Of a DNA stretch of 64,000 bases, positions 60,901 through 64,000 are shown in pieces. The translations under genes were made by a program, and so were the position numbers. This stretch comes from Bradyrhizobium sp. CCGB01 (GTDB taxonomy: Bacteria; Pseudomonadota; Alphaproteobacteria; Rhizobiales; Xanthobacteraceae): NCBI RefSeq assembly GCF_024199795.1, contig NZ_JANADK010000001.1, positions 6,882,001-6,946,000 on the forward strand, read 5' to 3'. Numbering within the stretch: position 1 is the first letter of the stretch; every line of letters begins with the position of its first letter. Under the pieces are notes generated by a model. The model did not search any database, was not told the origin of the DNA, and saw only the letters and a program-made list of their open reading frames with translations.

Positions 60901-63900
60901 CCCGACAGGTTCTGCCAGACAAACCCGGTCCGCAAGGCGGCGTGCCGGTCGCTGACCGCCTGCCACGCGGCCTGCAGCTTGCCGGCATCGACGCCGAACA
61001 GCTCGAGCCCGACCTGGTTCACATAGGCATCGTTGGGGCCGTCACGCAGCGCATGGAACAGCATGCCCTGCTGCATCGGCGAAAGCGGATAGATGTCCTC
61101 GATGCCGCGAGGATCCAGGGTCGTCGCGAGCCGATCGAGATCGACCTGGCCGAGCCCGGCCAATGCGACGTCCGATGGCGTAAGGCCGAACGCTCCGTCA
61201 CAGCAATGCGCGACAAGTTCGCGCAGCGCGTCCTCGTAATGCGCCGCCAGTCGCTCGACCGTGGCGGGCCGATAGCGCCTGCGTCCATATCCGAAAGTCA
61301 ATTCCAGCCGGCTCTCACGCACCAGGCCGGTGATGTTCAGCCTTCCTCGCATGGGCGCCGTGGCGCTGCGCGAAGGACCTGCGCTCTCCGGTGCGAAGGT
61401 AAAGAGCTGGGTCGTGCCCATGCTGCCGTCGAACCGGCCCAGATAGTTGAAGACGATCTGCGGCTCCGCCAATTGCGCCAAGGCATGGCGCTGTTGCTCG
61501 GAGCCGAGGTGGCGCAGCACGCCATAGCCGAGCCCGCGGTTCGGAATTGCACGAAGCCGTTCCTTGACCGCCTTGATCAGTGAAGCCTCGTCGGCGGCGC
61601 CATCGTTCAGTCGGACCGGGAATGCTGTCGTTAACCAGCCGACGGTCCGGGAGATATCCGCGTCCGGGAAAATGTCCTCGCGGCCGTGGCCTTCGAGCTC
61701 CACCGTGACCTCGTCGTGCTGGCTCCAGCGCGACACCGCCCGCACGAGGGCGGCCAGCAACAGGTCGTTGACTTGCGTCCGATAGGCGGCCGGCGCCTGT
61801 TCGAGCAGCCGCGACGTCAGGTCGGTATCGAACACCAATGACACCTCGCCGCCATCGCCGACGCGATCGACGCCGTCATGATCATCGTCACATGGCAGGG
61901 GCGCGCCGGCACCACAATCGCGCCAGTGGGGCAATTCGGCTGCAATCTCCGCGGTCGCCGCATAGGCATGCAGCCGCTCGCTCCACGAGGCATAGGAATC
62001 ACTCTTCGGAGGCAGCGAGACCGCATTGCCGCGTTGCAGCTGGTCATAAGCCGCCGCCAGGTCTTCCAGCAGGATGCGCCAGGACACGCCGTCGACGACG
62101 AGATGATGGATCGCGAGCAGCAGCCGCTGGCCGCCGTCTGCCAGGTCCATGCCGACCGCGCGCAGCAGCGGTCCCGAAGATAGCGAGAGGCTTTCCTGCG
62201 CGGCGTGGGCGAACCCGGTGACCTCCGTCGCCCCACCAACGTCCGCATGAAGCCACAGCAATTCCGAGGGGGCCGGCGGGGGGCCTTGCTCGGCCTGCCA
62301 AGCGCCATCGACCTGCTTGAACCTCAGGCGCAATGCACCGTGATGGTGCACGATGGCTGCGAGCGCGCGCCGCAGCGTCTCCCAGTCGAGCCGCATCTGA
62401 GGTCGCAGCAGAACCGCTTGGTTCCAGTGATCGCGGTTGCCGATATCCTCGGCGAAGAAGCGCGCCTGGATTGGCATCAAGCGACGCATGCCGAGTGCAG
62501 CATCGCCATCGGTCGACGTCTTCGCGTCCCGCTTCTCGTTCTTCGCGGTCGCCCCTGTCGACAGGACGGCAACCGTCGCCAATCCAGCAATTGTCTGCTG
62601 GCTGAAGATCTGCTTCGGAGTCAGGCGGATGCCGCGCTTGCGCAAGCGCGCGATGATCTGGAGGCTGAGGATGGAATCGCCGCCAAGCTCGAAGAAATTA
62701 TCATTGCGACCGATACGGTCGCGGCCGAGCACCTCGCACCAGACCGCCGCGATCGCCCCCTCGGTATCTCCCGCAGGCGCGGCATAGCCGACGGACGCCT
62801 CGTCTTGCGCCGGCTCAGGCAACGCGCGACGATCGACTTTTCCATTGGGCGTCAGCGGCAGTCGCGCCAGCATGACCATGTGCGCCGGCACCATATAGTC
62901 CGGTACGATCGCAGCCAGCTGTTGCTTGATCGCATCGGCCTGCGGACCCACGCCGCTCTCAGGCACGCAATAAGCGACCAGTTCCTGGCGTTCGGCGTTC
63001 CCGCCGATCGCGCGCGAGACCACCACCGCATCGTCGATCCCCGGCAGCGCCTTGATGACGCGCCCGACCTCGCCGAGTTCGATGCGATAGCCGCGCAATT
63101 TGATCTGATCATCGGTGCGGCCCAGAAATATCAAGCGCCCCGCCCCGTCGCAGCGGACACGGTCTCCGGTTCGGTAGAGCCGCTCGCCTGCGGCCCCGAA
63201 CGGATCCGGCACGAAGCGTTCCGCAGTCAGACCTGCCGCGCCACGATAGCCGCGCGCCAGCCCGGCACCACCGATATAGAGCTCGCCGGTGACGCCAATC
63301 GGCACTTCGTTCAGTGTGTCATCCAGGACATGGGCTCGCAGATTGGCAAGAGGTAGTCCGATCGGTACAGGATCGGTCTCATGCTCAGCCGCGCACTCAT
63401 GCGTCAATACGCCGACGGTCGTTTCCGTAGGCCCGTAGTGATTCAGAATGCGGCATTCCGGCCGCAAGCGCCGGACTTCGTCCAGCAGCGCCTGGTCGCA
63501 AGCCTCTCCCCCAAGGATGAGCGCTTCGCGGGGCAAAAGATCGGTCGAACGCGAGGCCTTCAGCAACCCTCGCAGATGGCTCGGCACGATCTTGAGAACG
63601 TCGACCTCCCCCTCGCGCATGGCTTGCGCGAACGCATCCGCATCGAATACGGCGTCCGGAGGCAGCAGATGCAACGTCCTGCCGGTCGCGAGTGCTCCGA
63701 ACAAGACAGTGTGGCCGAGATCGGCCGCCACCGTCGATACCATGGCCATGTTCGCTGACGGACGCGGCTCCAGGCGTTGCAGCAGCGCCTGCACATAATT
63801 GGCCAGAGCGCCGTGCGAGATGCTCACGCCCTTCGGCGCGCCGGTCGATCCCGACGTATAGATGACGTAAGCGGTCTGCTCCGGGTGAATCGCCGTGCCG

Positions 63901-64000
63901 ACCGGCAGGCTCGATAGCTCTTCACGCGCGGCTTCCGCTTCCACATCGAGCACCAGGCCACCGAGCCCGCGCGCTTCGGCCAATGCCTCACCCGCCGCCA
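57927..64000 (-). CDS. NRPS A, N-terminal part beyond the window
   Basis: At least 2,020 residues; the frame is open to the right edge, so the true start is outside. Domains by position: A1 from the edge to about 62860 (already inside the domain), T1 around 62670 (GGDSILSL), E about 62480-61150 ([10 protein letters not shown]), C about 61100-59800 ([10 protein letters not shown]), A2 about 59700-58250, T2 around 58100 (GGHSLLAV), and an acidic tail. Hand-read codes: A1 DLTKIGHVGK, close to the published Asp code; A2 DIEFIGAIAK, not assigned. The E domain predicts D-Asp. The stop at 57927 overlaps the GTG alternative start of NRPS B. No aspartate beta-hydroxylase domain is visible in this part. 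Confidence 0.95.
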   Translation of the reverse strand, partial: AAGEALAEARGLGGLVLDVEAEAAREELSSLPVGTAIHPEQTAYVIYTSGSTGAPKGVSISHGALANYVQALLQRLEPRPSANMAMVSTVAADLGHTVLFGALATGRTLHLLPPDAVFDADAFAQAMREGEVDVLKIVPSHLRGLLKASRSTDLLPREALILGGEACDQALLDEVRRLRPECRILNHYGPTETTVGVLTHECAAEHETDPVPIGLPLANLRAHVLDDTLNEVPIGVTGELYIGGAGLARGYRGAAGLTAERFVPDPFGAAGERLYRTGDRVRCDGAGRLIFLGRTDDQIKLRGYRIELGEVGRVIKALPGIDDAVVVSRAIGGNAERQELVAYCVPESGVGPQADAIKQQLAAIVPDYMVPAHMVMLARLPLTPNGKVDRRALPEPAQDEASVGYAAPAGDTEGAIAAVWCEVLGRDRIGRNDNFFELGGDSILSLQIIARLRKRGIRLTPKQIFSQQTIAGLATVAVLSTGATAKNEKRDAKTSTDGDAALGMRRLMPIQARFFAEDIGNRDHWNQAVLLRPQMRLDWETLRRALAAIVHHHGALRLRFKQVDGAWQAEQGPPPAPSELLWLHADVGGATEVTGFAHAAQESLSLSSGPLLRAVGMDLADGGQRLLLAIHHLVVDGVSWRILLEDLAAAYDQLQRGNAVSLPPKSDSYASWSERLHAYAATAEIAAELPHWRDCGAGAPLPCDDDHDGVDRVGDGGEVSLVFDTDLTSRLLEQAPAAYRTQVNDLLLAALVRAVSRWSQHDEVTVELEGHGREDIFPDADISRTVGWLTTAFPVRLNDGAADEASLIKAVKERLRAIPNRGLGYGVLRHLGSEQQRHALAQLAEPQIVFNYLGRFDGSMGTTQLFTFAPESAGPSRSATAPMRGRLNITGLVRESRLELTFGYGRRRYRPATVERLAAHYEDALRELVAHCCDGAFGLTPSDVALAGLGQVDLDRLATTLDPRGIEDIYPLSPMQQGMLFHALRDGPNDAYVNQVGLELFGVDAGKLQAAWQAVSDRHAALRTGFVWQNLSGAAQQVVYRHATVPFVEEDWRDDTPMDMEAALAERSRHDRESGFDISQPPLQRIRLIRLDDNRHWLIWTHHHIFVDGWSSARLIAEVLQHASGDTLPAVQGCYRDYIAWLQGRDRESADRFWREALAGLETPTLLANAISKISGAEGHASVGLAVDARLTERLKSFAKRERVTLNTLIQGAWAQLLRRHSGQSAVCFGVTISGRPAELPGSEEMVGLFINTLPIVDAPNPQAIVGDWLRQLQEQNLTLREHGWTPLYEIQRLAGHAGQPLFDSILVFENYPIDEGLLRGGEGGPRLGRVAHVTPTNYALAVAVFAASDRLNIEFNYDRCRFDEAAILRLRDILHDLLERIVANAERVLGDLRSVTDQDARRIFGWSGAAGAPPASSADVVTHIEAQAAQAPSAVALVWGDQHICYGELNARANALARRLRLWNLGPDRLVGIALTRSPDMIIALLAVLKAGGAYLPLDPDYPAERLAYMLRDSGAALVLTQGWLLEQLLPVLRDAGVEALCIDELSPPAGEDSGNLNVEIHPDSLAYVIYTSGSTGMPKGVAVARGPLAMHCEAIGRLYRMTSRDREFQTASISFDIAHERWLVPLMTGGSLVLPSKPGLLIDDLVSEIARNSVTSIFLPPAYADQLSAALRLSGRRLAMRACIVGGEAWSDTGIKALRGAADVDLLVNAYGPTETVIAPTAWIVDEATLTPGQSAPIGRPVGVRSAHILDSDLNIVPVGVTGELFIGGVGLARGYLNRGALTAERFVPDPFDDSGMRLYRTGDLARWRDDGVIEYVGRADQQVKIRGFRIELGEIEARLLDQRGVRAAAVVAGEGRTGRQLFAYASGDPLLDGRALRDALSAILPDYMVPSTVTVLEQLPLTPNGKIDRRALPAPGEDALMRRSYEPPEDEIELALARIWAELLDVDQVGRNDHFFELGGHSLLAVRVLSRVSQEIGVPIAVSDLFAHPDLVSFARVVSIRLIEQEFDAEELQELVGAEQ

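Noticed and set aside
1..64000. CRISPR arrays, rRNA genes, complete tRNA genes or prophage
   Set aside because: No regularly spaced short repeats, no rRNA or intact tRNA sequence, and no phage genes were seen.

Overview
The window reads as chromosomal DNA of a GC-rich alphaproteobacterium, most likely Bradyrhizobium or a close relative. The evidence is the ackA/pta/DUF3141 cluster, the rhizobial-type Tad pilus genes and FNR/FixK-type boxes. This placement comes from gene content and style only, not from a database search.

Layout. (1) 1-5400: a minus-strand fermentative block (DUF3141 hydrolase, phosphate acyltransferase, acetate kinase running off the left edge) and an AI-2E-family permease. 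Two FixK/FNR-like palindromes (4211-4224, 5376-5389) suggest control by low oxygen. (2) 5576-7630: small genes (a membrane-anchored coiled-coil protein, a GNAT acetyltransferase, a membrane protein) and a scrap of an IS5-type transposase. (3) 7736-19562: a nearly complete Tad/Flp type IVb pilus locus on the minus strand. Its order is two Flp pilins, CpaA, CpaB, CpaE, CpaF, TadB, TadC, three TadE/TadG-type pseudopilins, then, after a 440-base gap, the secretin, a lipoprotein and a TadD-like TPR lipoprotein. Many neighbours overlap by ATGA. (4) 19563-23636: a gene-poor scar holding the 3' part of a tRNA-Lys, hairpins, a broken GDP-fucose synthase gene, an orphan IS3-type orfA and a 5'-truncated HlyD gene. 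(5) 23637-64000: a peptide hydroxamate siderophore locus that continues past the right edge.

The siderophore locus contains a Sfp-type phosphopantetheinyl transferase, an ornithine/lysine N-hydroxylase, an IucB-like acyltransferase, a cyclic-peptide ABC exporter, a siderophore-interacting (ferric reductase) protein, FhuC/FhuB/FhuD-type uptake, an alpha/beta hydrolase and three NRPS genes. Assembly-line order in the window: [A(Asp-like)-T-E-C-A(unassigned)-T] - [C-A(aromatic-like)-T-C-A(Gly)-T] - [C-A(hydroxy-Orn-like)-T-E-C-A(Ser-like)-T-E-C-A(Gly)-T-C-A(hydroxy-Orn-like)-T-TE]. That is eight modules ending in a thioesterase. Substrate calls were read by eye against the GrsA ten-residue code and are predictions. 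Two hydroxyornithine-type modules agree with the adjacent hydroxylase and acyltransferase genes.

The most notable signal is a 1,603-base block, identical at every position I compared, in two different NRPS genes (39142-40744 and 51551-53153). It spans a Gly-type A domain and ends inside the phosphopantetheine-serine codon of the carrier domain. Its NRPS C copy sits in a module whose carrier looks like one that feeds an epimerase, yet the epimerase is missing. This looks like a natural, recent A-domain swap that changed the peptide.
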